From assembly GCA_941918925.1 (NCBI GenBank), contig OW799237.1, positions 53,556,997-53,620,996 of the forward strand: a DNA stretch of 64,000 nt. Reading direction: 5' to 3'. A model generated the notes under the pieces. That model was given only the letters and a program-made list of their open reading frames with translations, had not been told where the DNA came from and did not search any database. Below are positions 33,395-45,192 of the stretch, piece by piece; positions within the stretch are counted from its first letter, which is position 1, and each line of letters begins with the position of its first letter. The translations under genes and the position numbers were made by a program. This DNA comes from Phyto melanocephala. Its lineage: Eukaryota > Arthropoda > Insecta > Diptera > Rhinophoridae.

Positions 33395-33460
33395 GGATGG
33401 TAGTGCAGTGGGTACACCACTGAACTACGAAGCTGGTGGTACGCAGTTCGATACCATTAA
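33395..33460 (+). other. tRNA-like Pol III promoter, SINE head or decayed tRNA
   Basis: An A-box-like TGGTAGTGCAGTGGG and a B-box-like AGTTCGATACC lie about 40 bp apart, and ATGGT/ACCAT could pair as an acceptor remnant. The cloverleaf is incomplete, and an A/T run follows, so a SINE head is more likely than a working tRNA gene. Confidence 0.35.
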
Positions 33461-33714
33461 AGTGTTTGCTAAATTTTTTTTTTACATTTCAATGTTCCAT
33501 GGTCAATATGAGTAGTATATGAAATATCATGACTAGCAAAATACGATGCTCTATGAAAAAAAACTAAACTAAATACATATCTATTTTTATGTTTTTTGCC
33601 ATTGAGTACCTAGTATACATTAATACATATTATATACATATTTTAAATTTCAATAATGTATGCTCTATTACTGTTTACTTTTTATTTTTTTTAATTAAAC
33701 TATATACGTAAATT

Positions 33715-33829
33715 AATTTTTTTACAATGGGATGTTTTTATTTTTATATATGTATGTTTTTTAAGTATGTATGTATTTCATATGAGATGAATGGTGATAC
33801 AAACTATTGTTATTGCATGACTACACCTT
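33715..33829 (+). mobile_element. Helitron fragment near its 3' end
   Basis: 'tttacaatgggatgtttttat' through 'ttgcatgactacac' matches the 3' region at 1-100 and 16510-16615, but the terminal hairpin is missing. Confidence 0.65.
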
Positions 33830-34296
33830 TACTTCTTCTTAATTTTTTTAATTAAACTTGCAAACAAATGCAAGAAATTACATGCCGCACAGTGAGACAG
33901 CTCTAAAGTAACAGCGGCAAAAAATAGTTTTTGACGTGTCGTCCAATTTGGATGAAATTTTCACAGTATATTAACAGATATATGAGTAACAATTCCCTGA
34001 AATTTGAGATTCATAACTTCATTACTTTTTGGTCTAGAGAAAGTCAAAGTTGAGGTATGCTAACGCGCTTGAAATATGTAATATTCAAAAGCTTATCAAT
34101 AAAAAAATACATAATAAATATAACCTTAAAGTATTTTTTAATTTAGTTGTAGAATGAGTAGATAAAAAAATAAATTTAAAAAAAGAAACACAAAAAAAAT
34201 TTCTTTACAACAGAATTGTGGTGTAAAAGTTTAACATCTTGCATTTTCAATGGACTAGAAAATATAGAGCAGCCCCTCTCCCTAGGTGCAGACTTA

Positions 34297-35215
34297 AATG
34301 GTGTTTTTTTAAGCCCGATAGAACTTGAAATTGTAAAAAATAACACAAAAAATTAAATTGTAATCAAAAATTTTTTTTATTCGAAAGATCAATACGTGAC
34401 ATTAATATTTGAAAATGATTTCGGGCATATGGGCACCGCGGCTGTTCTTGACGAAGCGCATTCTGGACGTCCAATTTTGGGCCACTTTTTCGAGCACTGC
34501 TTGCCGTATGTCACGAATAACACGAACAATGCTGGCCTCCAAGGCGTCAATTGTTGCTGGTTTATCAGCATAAACCGGTGACTTCACGTAGCCCCACAGG
34601 AAATAATCGAGAGGTGTCAAATCGCACGACCTTGGAGGCCAATTGACAGGTCCATTTCTCGAAATCAACTTATCGCCAAATTTTGATTTTAATAAGTCGA
34701 TGGTTGCGTTCGCCGTATGGCACGTAGCGCCATCCTGTTGAAACCACATCTCTTCCGGATCAATGTCATCCATATTTTCAAACAAAAAACATTGATCATG
34801 GTGCGGTAACGATCTCCATTGACCGTAACGCGAGCTCCGGCCTCATTTTTGAAGAAATAAGGTCCGATGATGCCACCAGCGTGAAAACCGCACCAAACGG
34901 TGCATTTTTCTGGATGTAATGAAGTCTGTAGGGTCTCTTGTGGATTGGTCTCGCTCCATATGCGGCAATTTTGCTTATTAACAAACCCGTTAAGCCAAAA
35001 ATGCGCCTCATCGCTGAACACAATTTTGCGATAAAATTGGACGTCCAGAATGCGCTTCGTCAAGAACAGCCGCGGTGCCCATATGCCCGAAATCATTTTC
35101 AAATGTTAATGTCACGTATTGATCTTTCGAATAAAAAAAAAATTTTGATTACAATTTAATTTTTTGTGTTATTTTTTACAATTTCAAGTTCTATCGGGCT
35201 TAAAAAAACACCCTT
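34297..35215 (-). mobile_element. Fold-back derivative of a DD41D mariner
   Basis: TA flanks both ends. The left arm (34297-34478) and right arm (35033-35215) are inverted copies of about 182 bp, far longer than a mariner TIR. Each includes the 3' UTR and the last ~30 codons of the transposase gene. The genuine 5' part of the element is missing and has been replaced by an inverted copy of the 3' end. Confidence 0.85.
34402..35040 (-). pseudogene. Mariner transposase, C-terminal half, DD41D
   Basis: The readable part begins at Y-R-K-I-V-F-S-D-E-A-H-F (first catalytic Asp) next to the inverted arm. It continues to Y-R-T-M-I-N, where a frameshift near 34785 moves into M-D-D-I-D-P-E-E-M-W-F-Q-Q-D-G (second Asp), then L-T-P-L-D-Y-F-L-W (third Asp, again 41 residues later), ending I-I-F-K-Y. 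The N-terminal DNA-binding half is absent, so it cannot be functional. It is clearly another lineage than the protein at 7346-8431, although the same spacing class. Confidence 0.85.
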
Positions 35216-36380
35216 TATATCAAATGAAAGATTGAAGTCTCAGCTTTCATTTAAAGTAGAGGACATATAGCAAAAGTTTGCAAAAGTACTTTAAACATAC
35301 ATACAAAAAACTACAAAAAATACGCAACGTGCACATTTTGTCGCTATACGTATGTACATAAGTATGTTAGCATGCAATAGCATGTTTACAAATTTTTAAT
35401 TTTTTTTTTAATTGTTTGTTTGATATTTTATATTGTGCTCACAAACTTTTTAAAAACAAACTGTAAAAAAATATTACATTGTTGTTGTTTTAAATATTAT
35501 TGATCAACAAACGGTAATTGCAATTATGTATATGTTTAATTCACAATCTACATATTTGAGAGTGCAAGTTTATACAAGTTTATATAAAGTGTTAAAAAAA
35601 GTTTACAAGGTCATGGATAATTCAATAATTTTTTATAGTGCAATTTCTGATATTTGGATCGATAGCAATAAAGATATTGAAAAAATTAGAATACCATGAT
35701 GATATTAAAAAATTATTGATAGAATGAAAAAAATTGTTCTTTTTTATTGCATTTTAATGGGAAGTGGGTGTAAGAGTAGGCGTGTTATTGTAATTTTTGC
35801 ATGAAACATTTTAAATTATATAAATAATAATAATATCAAATTTGAAGATTGTACCTAAAATATTTTAGAAAATATGGCACTTTTTATGTTGAGGTTGTAT
35901 GGGGGGTGGGGGTAAAAGTGGGCCAAAGTCCAAAACTTTATTCCGATAATGTTTGTTACAATATAACATTCAAGTATACCAAAATTTAAAGTTATCCCTT
36001 AAGTATTACGGACAATGCGGCATTTTACAAATTTCGATTGCATGGGAGGTGGGCGTAAAAGTGGGCGAATTTTCTTAATTTTTTTTTTTAAACTGGAATT
36101 GTCTCAAAAGTAACCTGTGCAAAATTTCAGAACTCTGCAATTACTCCTTGTATTTAATGCCGGCGTTGTCTCACTGTGTGCCGTTGGGAGATTATCGGTT
36201 ACATCAATGAACTTAAAAATCGTTGTTGTGTAAAAATTAATTTTTTTTTCACATAAATACCTACATAGATACATTCATACAAATGTCCATATAAATTACA
36301 TTTATTTATTTGCATTAAAAAATAATTTTAAATGCAATACCTTATGCTAAATGTAACAACTCTTAAGGAAAATAATAGCT

Positions 36381-36456
36381 TTTTTCAATCTTCCTCTGGT
36401 AACTCTGCTCACAATATTTTTCAATCTTCCTCTGGTAACTCTGCTCACAATATTTA
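36381..36456. repeat. 36-bp sequence in two tandem copies
   Basis: 'tcaatcttcctctggtaact' starts at 36385 and again at 36421; the copies are identical over the unit. It lies directly in front of a Helitron. Confidence 0.85.
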
Positions 36457-36461
36457 AAGAA

Positions 36462-37139
36462 AACAAGTAACAGTGCTATATTCGGCCGTGCCGAATCTTA
36501 TATACCCTTCACAACGTGTAGTCATGCAATAACAATTGTTTGTATCACCATTCATCTCATATAAAATACTTGCATACGTACACGTTAGAATAAATGTGGC
36601 ATCGAATCCCAGCTGAGCCAAAAAAATTGTATTTTATTTTATTTAATATATTATTTATATTTTATTATTTTTTTTATATTTTTTTAAAATTTTTTTAAAA
36701 AATTTTTTTTATTATTTTTTTCTTATTTTTAATATTTTTTTCTTTTTTTAATTTTTTTTGTTTGGTATGTTTTTTACATGTATGTATGTATGTATGTATG
36801 TTGTTGTTGTAATTGTGAAAAAAACGAGGTGGTCGTGGTTTTTTTCTCATATCTCAGAAAGTTATGTGGCGATTGTGCTGAATTTCAATAGCGATTCATT
36901 CCTGGATATTTTCAAGAGATTGATACCATATACAGATCTGAGGAACATATAGTTGCTTCTAAAAGTTGATTTCAACCAACACACGGACAGACGGGCAGAC
37001 GGTCAGGGCTTAATCGACTCCTCTATTCATAAGCTTTCAGAAAATATATACTTTATGGGGTCGGAAATGAAAATTGTAGAAATTACAAACGGTGTGACAA
37101 AGCTATATATACCCTTGTGCACCACAGGTGAAGGGTATA
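36462..37139 (-). mobile_element. Helitron (DINE-like), complete
   Basis: The 3' hairpin end 'aacaagtaacagtgctata' (inverted) is at 36462 and the 5' end 'gtgaagggtata' (inverted) at 37139. Internally it matches 15111-15894, including 'gagattgataccatatacag'. Confidence 0.8.
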
Positions 37140-37489
37140 AGAATTGTTATGAGTATATTATATATGTTACATTATTTATTGTAATTAAATTTCGATACTC
37201 GTTTCTTGATATCTTGTATGGTTTATGAGGCATAAAGCACCAACTTTTTATAACATTATATTTTCACGAGAACTTATTATATAAGTAATGTTTCAAATCG
37301 ATCGAACTTATTGAATAAATAAAAAATTACATTTGAATATTAAAAAACTTTTCACTTTGTATGGAGATGCATAAAAAAGAAATTGATGTTCAAAAACTTT
37401 TCTGTTTAAAATTTTACAGAGCAACAATTAACACCCTATTATTACCTTGATAGAAATTCTCATATTTATAGCACCATGATATTTGGGCA
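37140..37489. other. AT-rich, no gene seen
   Basis: Nothing recognised between the Helitron and the palindromic elements. Confidence 0.4.
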
Positions 37490-37750
37490 GGGGTTCAATT
37501 AACGTTCTGTGAATCTGTGAATTGAAATGTTTTTGCGTGTTATATCATATGGTGCCACCATACCTCTTGCTGTACAAAAACTTTTCATATCACATAATGA
37601 ATGAGGATTGAGCACCAGGGTATCAATTCTCGTTCTGTGAAACTGTGAAATGAAAAAGTTTTTGTATAGCAAAGGGTATGGTGGCACCATATGATATTAC
37701 ACACAAAAACTTTTCATTTCATAGTTTCATAGAACGAGAATTGATACCCA
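37490..37750. repeat. Two adjacent ~130-bp palindromic elements in mirror orientation
   Basis: The right unit (37617-37749) is a near-perfect palindrome: arms GGGTATCAATTCTCGTTCT around a centre ATGGTGGCACCAT. The left unit (37490-37617) is a diverged relative whose centre is inverted relative to the right one, so the pair also forms one larger inverted repeat of about 258 bp. Non-coding; presumably MITEs. Confidence 0.8.
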
Positions 37751-38829
37751 GATGATATTAATAGTAGAATATCTTTAGACTTATAGGTCAAACATCGTTA
37801 GGAATACAAATTCAGTTTTGTTGCCAGTTGCAAAATAAAGACAATTTATTATTAAAATTAAAATTACTTTTAAATTAATTTGCTCCTTATGTTTTTAATA
37901 GGAGCGATGGTTGCTTATTATGTTTTTTTATGGAAATTTATAATATTATGAAACAAATAGAATCAAAAGTAAACAATTTTTAAAACAATGATTTAAAAAA
38001 AAATACTCCGTTTTCTTGGTATTTGTGCTTTTTGAAATTTCAATGCTGACAACACTGCATTTGAATGTAATGTATACCGTTATTTCATTTTCAATGTTCC
38101 AAGTGTTACCTTTTGTTGCCAGACTTTTCTCTTTTATTGTAAAATGCCACACTGTTAATGCACTCAACAAAATTAGTGTAGTGTGGTAATAGTTTCTTTA
38201 AACATATTATCCAATCTATCTATTATCGAATCTACGCCTTGCTATTCAGGCGTCAGTCTATTCATGTTGAAATGTCAAACCAAGCTAAATATAAATTTGA
38301 CAGCTGACAAAATAGCCGCCAGTTAAAAAAGTATTGCTAACTTAAAAATCTATACCTCTATAAAAAATACTTTATCATTTTATTTTCTAATAAATTTAAC
38401 TTATAACCGCAATAATCTCCAAATTTTGTACATATATTTTTAGCAAAAAATTTCTTTGAGTAACAGTAAACTATAACAAAAATGTTGACAATTCTTTAAG
38501 AGGTATTAAAAAAAAGTTTTATTTTTCATTATTTTTGCTTCATATTTACGAACATTATTAATCATTAATGTGAACGATTTTAAAATATCAAAAAAGTAAA
38601 TAAGTTTTAATTTTAATATTATTTTTAGCTCAATAAATTGATCTAAGAAGATTTTATTTCTTTTATTAGTAAAACTTTTTAATTGAATTGTATTTAACTC
38701 TTTTGAGTGCAAATTTTATAAACTCATAACATTTTTAATCATACAAGATTAAGCTGTTCAAATTTTTCTCATGACAACTTGACTGAGTTCAACTCCAAAA
38801 AGTTTGTCGTTATAAAAAAGCAGTATTAA
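37751..38829. other. AT-rich, no gene seen
   Basis: No coding signal. Open frames at 37946-38170 and 38506-38712 are AT-driven and unassignable. Confidence 0.4.
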
Positions 38830-39414
38830 CAATTTAGAGTGCTATATTCGGCCGTGCCGAACCTTATATACCCTTCACAACGTGTAGTCATGCAATAACA
38901 GTAGTTTGTATCACCATTCATCCCATATGAAATACGTACATACATATACAAAACATACATATATAAAAACATCCCATTGTAAAATTATAAATTTACGTAT
39001 GTATGTTAAAAATAAGAAAAAAATTAAAAAAAAAAAATTTTAAAAAATATTTCAAAATTAATATTGGCATCACTGTACTGTTTGGACGTGTTTTGTTTTC
39101 TGCTCCATTTGGATTTATATTTTTAGTGGATTCAACCTGGTCATAATACGTTTACCCGCTTTGATTGTCTACGAATTACTGCGGCACTATTTTTAAAGGC
39201 TTGTGCTGATTGTAAATGGTAAAGTTTTTTATTTTATCTGTATTGTTTATAAAGTGATAAAATACAACAACTACTCAGTACATCTGTTTGTACTATATTG
39301 GCGCCATCTACTGTTTAGTAGTTGATTTTTACTACCCAGTTACCCAAATAACCAAAACGTTAAAATTTTATTAGATAAATTACATTTTAAAAAATTACAT
39401 TTCATTATTAAATT

Positions 39415-40302
39415 ATGGATTGCCAGAACAAAAATTGTAACGTTTCGGGTAATGACCGCTTGATATCATGTTGGTTGTGTCTTGGAACATATCACTTAAA
39501 ATGTAGTGGACTGAAAGCGCGTGATGCAGATGCGCTTGCTGATCCTACTAAATCCCTATAATGGAATTGTCCTCATTGTGAAAATATAAATGTTGAATTT
39601 TACAAATTCTTCAAAAGTTATAAAGAGCAGTTCGATCAACTAAATAAGGACTTCTTATCTGTTCGATCTAAATTTTTAAAATTTGGTGAACTTTTCACAA
39701 ATTTTCCGAATTTAGATAAATTTGCTGACGTTCAACAAAATTCTTCACCTAAGAGGAAAAAATCTACAAGAAATCCAATCCCTTCAATAACAATATCAAA
39801 AGCGGCTTCTCATAATTCAGTAGAATACGATGATTTGTCTCCTTCACCTTGCATGGAGCAAAACAACTTGATTGTATCTGAAGTTATCACTCCGTTAAAT
39901 ACTATACCCCTTGAATTAAATAGTAATTCACCTACTACATCTTTTTCATCAGCTGCATCTTTAATTTCTGATAATACTGTACCAACTAAAGCCGTCAGAG
40001 AACTTCGTACAATTCCGCCAAGAAAAACTATATTTGCTACTCGTTTTCTTCTTGAAACAACTGTTGATGATGTTAAAAACTACCTATTATCTAAATTTAA
40101 TAATAATCTACCTGCTAACATAAATATTTTTAAAATAAATTCAAGAAATAGAGCCTCGTTCAAAATAATTGTCCTACTCGAATATTTTGAACAAATCGTA
40201 AACGTAAATTTTTGGCCAAACCATACACTAGTACGTGAATTTATTTATCGTGATGAAAACTTAGCTCGTATTCCAACATCTAATCAAACTTCAAAAAACT
40301 AA
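39415..40302 (+). pseudogene. Non-LTR retrotransposon ORF1 with PHD-like zinc finger, one stop
   Basis: From ATG 39415 the frame begins M-D-C-Q-N-K-N-C, then S-C-W-L-C and Y-H-L-K-C, and W-N-C-P-H-C: a Cys4-His-Cys3 PHD-type finger, as found in ORF1 of several insect CR1-group elements, where it is thought to aid RNA or chromatin contact. An in-frame TAA at 39559-39561 breaks it just before the last Cys pair. The rest (about 245 residues) is Ser-rich and then has an RNA-binding-like region (V-D-D-V-K-N-Y-L-L). The stop codon overlaps the start of ORF2 as TAATG. Confidence 0.75.
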
Positions 40303-43095
40303 TGCAAAATTCTACCCTTAACATTATTTATCAAAATGAAAATGGAATGAATACTAAGCTTACTGATATGTTCCTTAACAGCTTTGACTGCGAATTTCAT
40401 GTTGCTGCATTTACTGAAACCTGGCTTACTAATAATACTAATAACTCTGAAATTTTTTGTAGTAAATATCAAGTTTTTAGACGTGATAGAATTGGTAAAC
40501 GTGGTGGTGGTGTTTTAATTGCTGTTTCCTGTTTGTATCCTGCTGAACAGTTATTATTTGTAAATTCATCTGATATTGAATTTATCGCTGTTGTAATACA
40601 AATTCAAAATATATCGCTCTTTATTACCTGCTCATATATACCTCCAAACTCTGATTCACAACTTTATGGTGAACATGTTATGTTAATAAAATCCGTTGCA
40701 GATAAACTAAAGTCAGCTGATTTTTTGATGATTTTTGGTGATTTTAATATTCCGACTGCATCCTGGATTACATCAGATGATACAGATTTCTTTGTACCGA
40801 TTACATCACATGATTGGAGTCAAGATTTCTTCAATAGTCTGACTAATTTAAGTGTCTTTCAAATAAATAAAATTTTTAATTACAACAACCGCTTATTGGA
40901 TCTCGTATTTGTAAATAATCCCTCTCTATTCGACGTATCTAGGACTAACCCCTTATTTATTCCTGAGGACCGACACCATCCTACATTGTTAATTTCTACA
41001 CCATTGCCTCAAAAGGAAACTGTTCACACTGTATCTGAGTCGCTCTGTTTTAAACGTACGAACTACCATATGTTAAATAACTTGTTACATAATATTAACT
41101 GGTTTAAAATTATTGCTTTTTCTTATAATGGTAGTAATTTTGATCAAATCGTGTTGAAATTTTACTCAGTTAAGTTCAGTTGTGTATCAGCAAGCACCCC
41201 ATTGTTAAAAAAGGTAACATCAAATCGTCCTCCATGGTATTCCCATACTTTAACCTGGTTAAAAAATCGTAAAAACCGTTTATATAAAAAGTTCATGAAG
41301 AGCAAAACCCTTATTGATCGTAGCTATTATTTAATAGCTCAAAAATGTTATGCATCGTATATAAACAAAATGAAATTTTACTTTAAAAAGAATCCGAAAA
41401 TGTTTTATAATTTTGTCAACTCCAAACGTAGAGTTTCAACGTATCCAACTACTATGAAAATGAATAATGTTGTTTATTCTAATAATGCAGATATTGCCAA
41501 TTCTTTTGCTGATTTCTTCGCCTCTACTTTTTCTGCAAAAACGTTCCATAGTTCAATTTATCCTTATGATATTACTTCGTCTTTAGATGTCGATACTGTC
41601 TTAAAAAGCCTGAGAAGTATAAAAAATTGTTATAAACCTGGTCCTGATGGTATTCCTAGCTGCATATTAAAAAATTGTGCCGACGTTTTGGCTATTCCTA
41701 TCACTCATCTATTTAACAGTTCTTTGAAATTTGGTATATTTCCTAAATGTTGGAAAGATTCATTTATCATTACCCTTCATAAATCTGGTAGCCGTAGTGA
41801 TGTTACTAATTATAGAGCAATAGCTAAACTTAACTCCATTCCTAAACTGTTTGAAAAAATATTAACGGACATCCTAACTACCCAAATATCAACAATTCTT
41901 TCTCCAGCACAACATGGTTTTTGTAAAGGTAGATCTACATCCACAAACCTAATGGAACTGACGTCCTTCATCAATACGGGATTTTGCAATGGTAACCAAA
42001 CTGATGTAGTCTATACTGATTTCAGTAAAGCCTTCGATAAGGTTAACCATGATTTATTGTTAGTGAAGCTCAAAAAATTAGGGTTTCCGGCTAACCTTTT
42101 AAAATGGATTAGTTCTTATTTAAAGGATCGGAGACAATGTGTTTTTTATAATGATTGTATATCAAAACATATTGAAGTAACTTCCGGAGTTCCTCAGGGA
42201 AGTCACCTCGGCCCCATCTTATTTTTATTGCTTACAAAGGCTATTCAATACAGCAATATTTTAATGTTTGCTGATGATGGTTAACTTTATTCATGGATTA
42301 GAACTGTTGGCGACTGTTTTTATCTCCAAGCTGATTTAAATAATTTTTTTAATTGGTGTACGGTAAATCTTATGGAATTGAATTTAACAAAGTGCAAATC
42401 TATGACTTTCTGCAGATATTCACCGATTTCGAATGTTTACTCTCTAAATGGCTCTAATTTGAATGTTGTTGATTCGTTTTTGGATCTTGGAATTCTCTTT
42501 GATGTAAAAATTAATTTCAACTCACATGTAATAATGACAGTAAATAAAGCTTATGGGGTATTAAGTTTCATAAAGCGTTGGACGAAGGAATTTAATGATC
42601 CTTATGTAACAAAAAATCTATTCACGTCATTGGTAAGACCTTTACTGGAATATGGATCATCCCCAATATGATGTTTATATTCAAAAACTTGAATCAGTCC
42701 AAAAAAAATTTTTGCTGTTCTGCCTTCGTAACCTTCGTTGGAATCCTAATACAAACTTACCGTCATACCGTAGTCGTTTACTACTCATTGCGCTCCCAAC
42801 GTTACAAAGCCGAAGAATTGTTTCCAATATTGCGTTTGTCATAAATATTATTCAAGGCAAAATTGATTCTACATATCTTCGACATAAAATATGCATCAAT
42901 GTTCCTAATAGGCAGCTTAGATTTTATGAACCGTTATATGTACCATTTCATAGATCAAACTACATTAACTTTGATCCAATTAGAAGAATTTGTGCTGAGG
43001 TAAATAAGTTCTATGTTCACCTTGACTTTTCTGATAATGTTGCTGTAACAAGTGGAAAGCTGATAAGATTTCTAAACTCAAATACATACGTTTAA
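40302..43095 (+). pseudogene. Non-LTR retrotransposon ORF2: endonuclease and reverse transcriptase
   Basis: The start is the ATG overlapping the ORF1 stop. The AP endonuclease (residues 1-230) shows N-E-N-G-M-N, F-T-E-T-W-L, F-G-D-F-N-I and E-D-R-H-H-P. The RT shows L-H-K-S-G-S, Y-R-A-I, Y-T-D-F-S-K-A-F-D (first catalytic Asp), G-V-P-Q-G-S and F-A-D-D (catalytic pair). A small in-frame deletion between Q-G-S and F-A-D-D seems likely. Directly after F-A-D-D-G an in-frame TAA at 42282-42284 interrupts, and a frameshift near 42660 shifts E-Y-G-S to the frame of D-P-Q-Y-D-V-Y. The C-terminal domain ends at 43095. Without these breaks it would be about 930 residues, normal for the group. Confidence 0.85.
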
Positions 43096-43710
43096 TGTTG
43101 TTTTTATTTTTCTTTATTTTTGTAATTAAATTAAAAATGTTGCTCAACTGTAAATATTATTATGTTGATTAAATTAAATAAATAAATAAAAAAAATAAAA
43201 AAAAAAATTTGAAAAAAAATTTTTTTAAAAAAATAATTAAAATATATATAATAAATATAAAACAAAAAAAAAATAAAAATATTAATAATATATTAAATAA
43301 AAAATAAAAAAAAATATATAAAAAAAATTTGTTTTGACTCAGCTGGGATTCGATGCCACGTTTTCTCTTAATTGTTTTCCAGTATACACGTTTGTATGCA
43401 TGTATGTTGTTTTTGTGAAAAAAAAATCGAGGTGGTCGTGGGTTTTTGCTCATATCTCAGTTGTTTATGTACCGATATACTCCCGAATATTTGTGATATT
43501 TTAATACCTCAGCGGGATCCAAGCGATGTCGGGGGGCTTCAAAAAGTTGATTTCAACATACACTCGGACAGACTGACAGAGCTCAGTCGACTCCCCTATT
43601 CATAAGCTTTCAGAAAATATATACTTTATGGGGTCGGAAATGACAATTGTAGAAATTTCACACGGAATGACAAACCTATATATACCCTTTTTCACTGTGT
43701 GAAGGGTATA

Positions 43711-44138
43711 AAAAAGGTTTCAACCAGAAGAAATTGTTGTCGAAAGTGCTACTACAATAACAGCTGCGCTAATAATTTCACTTGTATAAATGTGGCTTCA
43801 TATAATTTAATTATAGTGCAATATCAAAATAAACCTTAATATATTTACATTCTGTTTTTCATGTAACGTTAAAAATAACCTTAATACATTTTTACATAAC
43901 ATTGGATTGTTTTTACAGCAATTTTCTCTTTACTACGTAATTTACTAATTTTTTAACTATATACATTTTTTTAAGTGTAATTTTAAAATTGGCTTAGGAA
44001 CGTTAGGAAATTAAAAAAAATCATACTTTTTAACAGAAAAATACTTTTAAAAACGTACTTTAAAAAGTACGTACAGAGCACTATTTTTTACAACTATGGT
44101 AAAAGTATGAAAAAAAAGTATGTTTTGTTCACATCGAT
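43711..44138. other. Right margin of the 20-kb insertion
   Basis: AT-rich and non-coding. The last 130 bp contain 'cgtactttaaaaagtacg' (a perfect palindrome) and the inverted GTGAACAAAACATAC motif shared with the left margin. Confidence 0.5.
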
Positions 44139-44946
44139 CTTTTTTGCACGATTTATAAAGTCACAATAGGCAATTCCTTTTTTGTACAAATGTTTCTTTT
44201 CGTGTTTTTGTTTGTATCAAAAGTTATAATTTAAACAAAAAAATAAATTGTAATAAAATAATAATGATACAAATTAGATAGCATTTAACAAAAGAAGTGA
44301 TTGATTGTTCATTAGTTAATTGCTTTGTTCATTAATTACAAACATTTGTTATAACTTTTTTGTAAATATTTTCCATACAATACATTTTATTTTTATTAAA
44401 TTTTCAAAATTTATGTAATTTTTCTGCACTTTTCTTATCCACTTCAAAAAAAGACAACTTTTATTAAATTAACGTGTTACCCACGTTGCACACAGTTTTT
44501 TTCGAAGCGCACACAATAAAACACAACCTTCGCTTACAAAAATCCAAATTAGCACTCCCTTGTCGCCGCTTGTTAGTCTTTCATTATCCCCTTTCTTCCT
44601 TTTCTCATACATGCATATCAAAGTGCCAAATGTCAAATGCCATTGGTCAATACCTGTAACGGGATTATCGAATGATGTAAAACAATTGGTTGATCGTTTA
44701 CATCACAAAAACAGAGCGCGATAACAAAAAGGAATTCAAATATCTGCAATATCAGAGTTGATTGCAAAAGCATCAGGTGGATTGGGCTTTGCCAAATAGA
44801 ATTAAAAGATTTGAGGGGATTTTTATACCAATTGTCCGTTTGCTCGAGACGTGGGGTAACAAAATTTTCTAAGTTTTAAATTGAGTCCTGAAATTATGTT
44901 CACAAAAAAAAAACAAAAGCTATCTTGCGAGAGTCAATCCGTAACA
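44139..44946 (-). repeat. Left (3') LTR, second part
   Basis: It resumes with 'cttttttgcacg' and matches 52486-52841 plus 56515-56978. It ends CGTAACA at 44946. It is uninterrupted at the site where the right LTR carries Transib, and so shows the empty target. Confidence 0.88.
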
Positions 44947-45192
44947 AACCTGCTTCGTATCGAGATCTGTGATCGAATGAACGAACAGGAAGGATTGTGT
45001 TCGAAACCAGAGATTTCCGCAAAAAAAAACCTTTTGCAGGGATGTAACGCATAACGTCAGAAATGGAGATACACCTAATAAGTTATAAGTTCAACGTGTG
45101 GCACGATCCACGAAGCCGGGCAAAAAAAAAATGAAAAGAATGAGTCATATACGAAGTCGCACGCCCGTTACAAATTCCCCTAGGGCTGATAG

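Larger units (their letters stand above)
33888..36178. mobile_element. Transib element, non-autonomous, with RSS-like termini
   Basis: The ends are CACAGTGAGACA (33888) and TGTCTCACTGTG (36178), flanked by the perfect 5-bp duplication TGCCG (33883-33887, 36179-36183). A CAC-A-TG heptamer and a GC-rich 5-bp duplication are hallmarks of Transib, the relatives of RAG1. CACAGTG is identical to the consensus RSS heptamer. No transposase is left. It contains a fold-back mariner; without it the element is about 1.4 kb. Confidence 0.75.
39060..43190 (+). mobile_element. Non-LTR retrotransposon (CR1/Jockey-group), nearly full length
   Basis: It has a 5' UTR of about 350 bp, ORF1 with a PHD-type finger, ORF2 with endonuclease and reverse transcriptase, a short 3' UTR and an A/T-rich tail of 'ataaataaata' type. 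It sits inside the A/T tract of a Helitron, so the target duplication cannot be delimited. No RNase H domain is seen. Few disabling mutations suggest moderate age. Confidence 0.85.
38830..43710 (-). mobile_element. Helitron (DINE-like), split by a non-LTR retrotransposon
   Basis: The 3' hairpin is at about 38842-38865 (the last few terminal bases are altered) and runs to about 39059. The sequence resumes at about 43191 with the A/T tract, inverted 'ctcagctgggattcgatgcc', the 'ggtggtcgtggg' block and the 5' end 'cactgtgtgaagggtata' at 43710. The subfamily is that of 15090-16664. Confidence 0.75.
24144..44138. mobile_element. About 20-kb composite insertion splitting the left LTR
   Basis: The LTR motif 'cttttttgc' occurs once in the uninterrupted right LTR (52486-52494) but on both sides of this block (24135-24143 and 44139-44147), as for a 9-bp or 8-bp target duplication. 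Near both edges lies GTGAACAAAACATAC in inverted orientation (24150 on, and inverted ending about 44132), followed on each side by a 'gttgtaaaaaa' motif at similar distance. The outermost six bases differ between the ends, so the exact TIR is uncertain. The original element is unknown; most of the 20 kb is satellite and later insertions. The TSD length would suit hAT, P or Mutator-type elements. Confidence 0.6.

Noticed and set aside
33395..33460. Functional tRNA gene
   Set aside because: The acceptor and anticodon stems do not form a full cloverleaf, so it is kept only as a Pol III-like head.
35033..35102. N-terminal extension of the second mariner protein
   Set aside because: These residues are the antisense of the gene's own 3' end in the inverted arm, not coding sequence.
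43169..43453. Hydrophobic minus-strand protein
   Set aside because: It is translated poly-A/T from the retrotransposon tail and the Helitron A/T tract.
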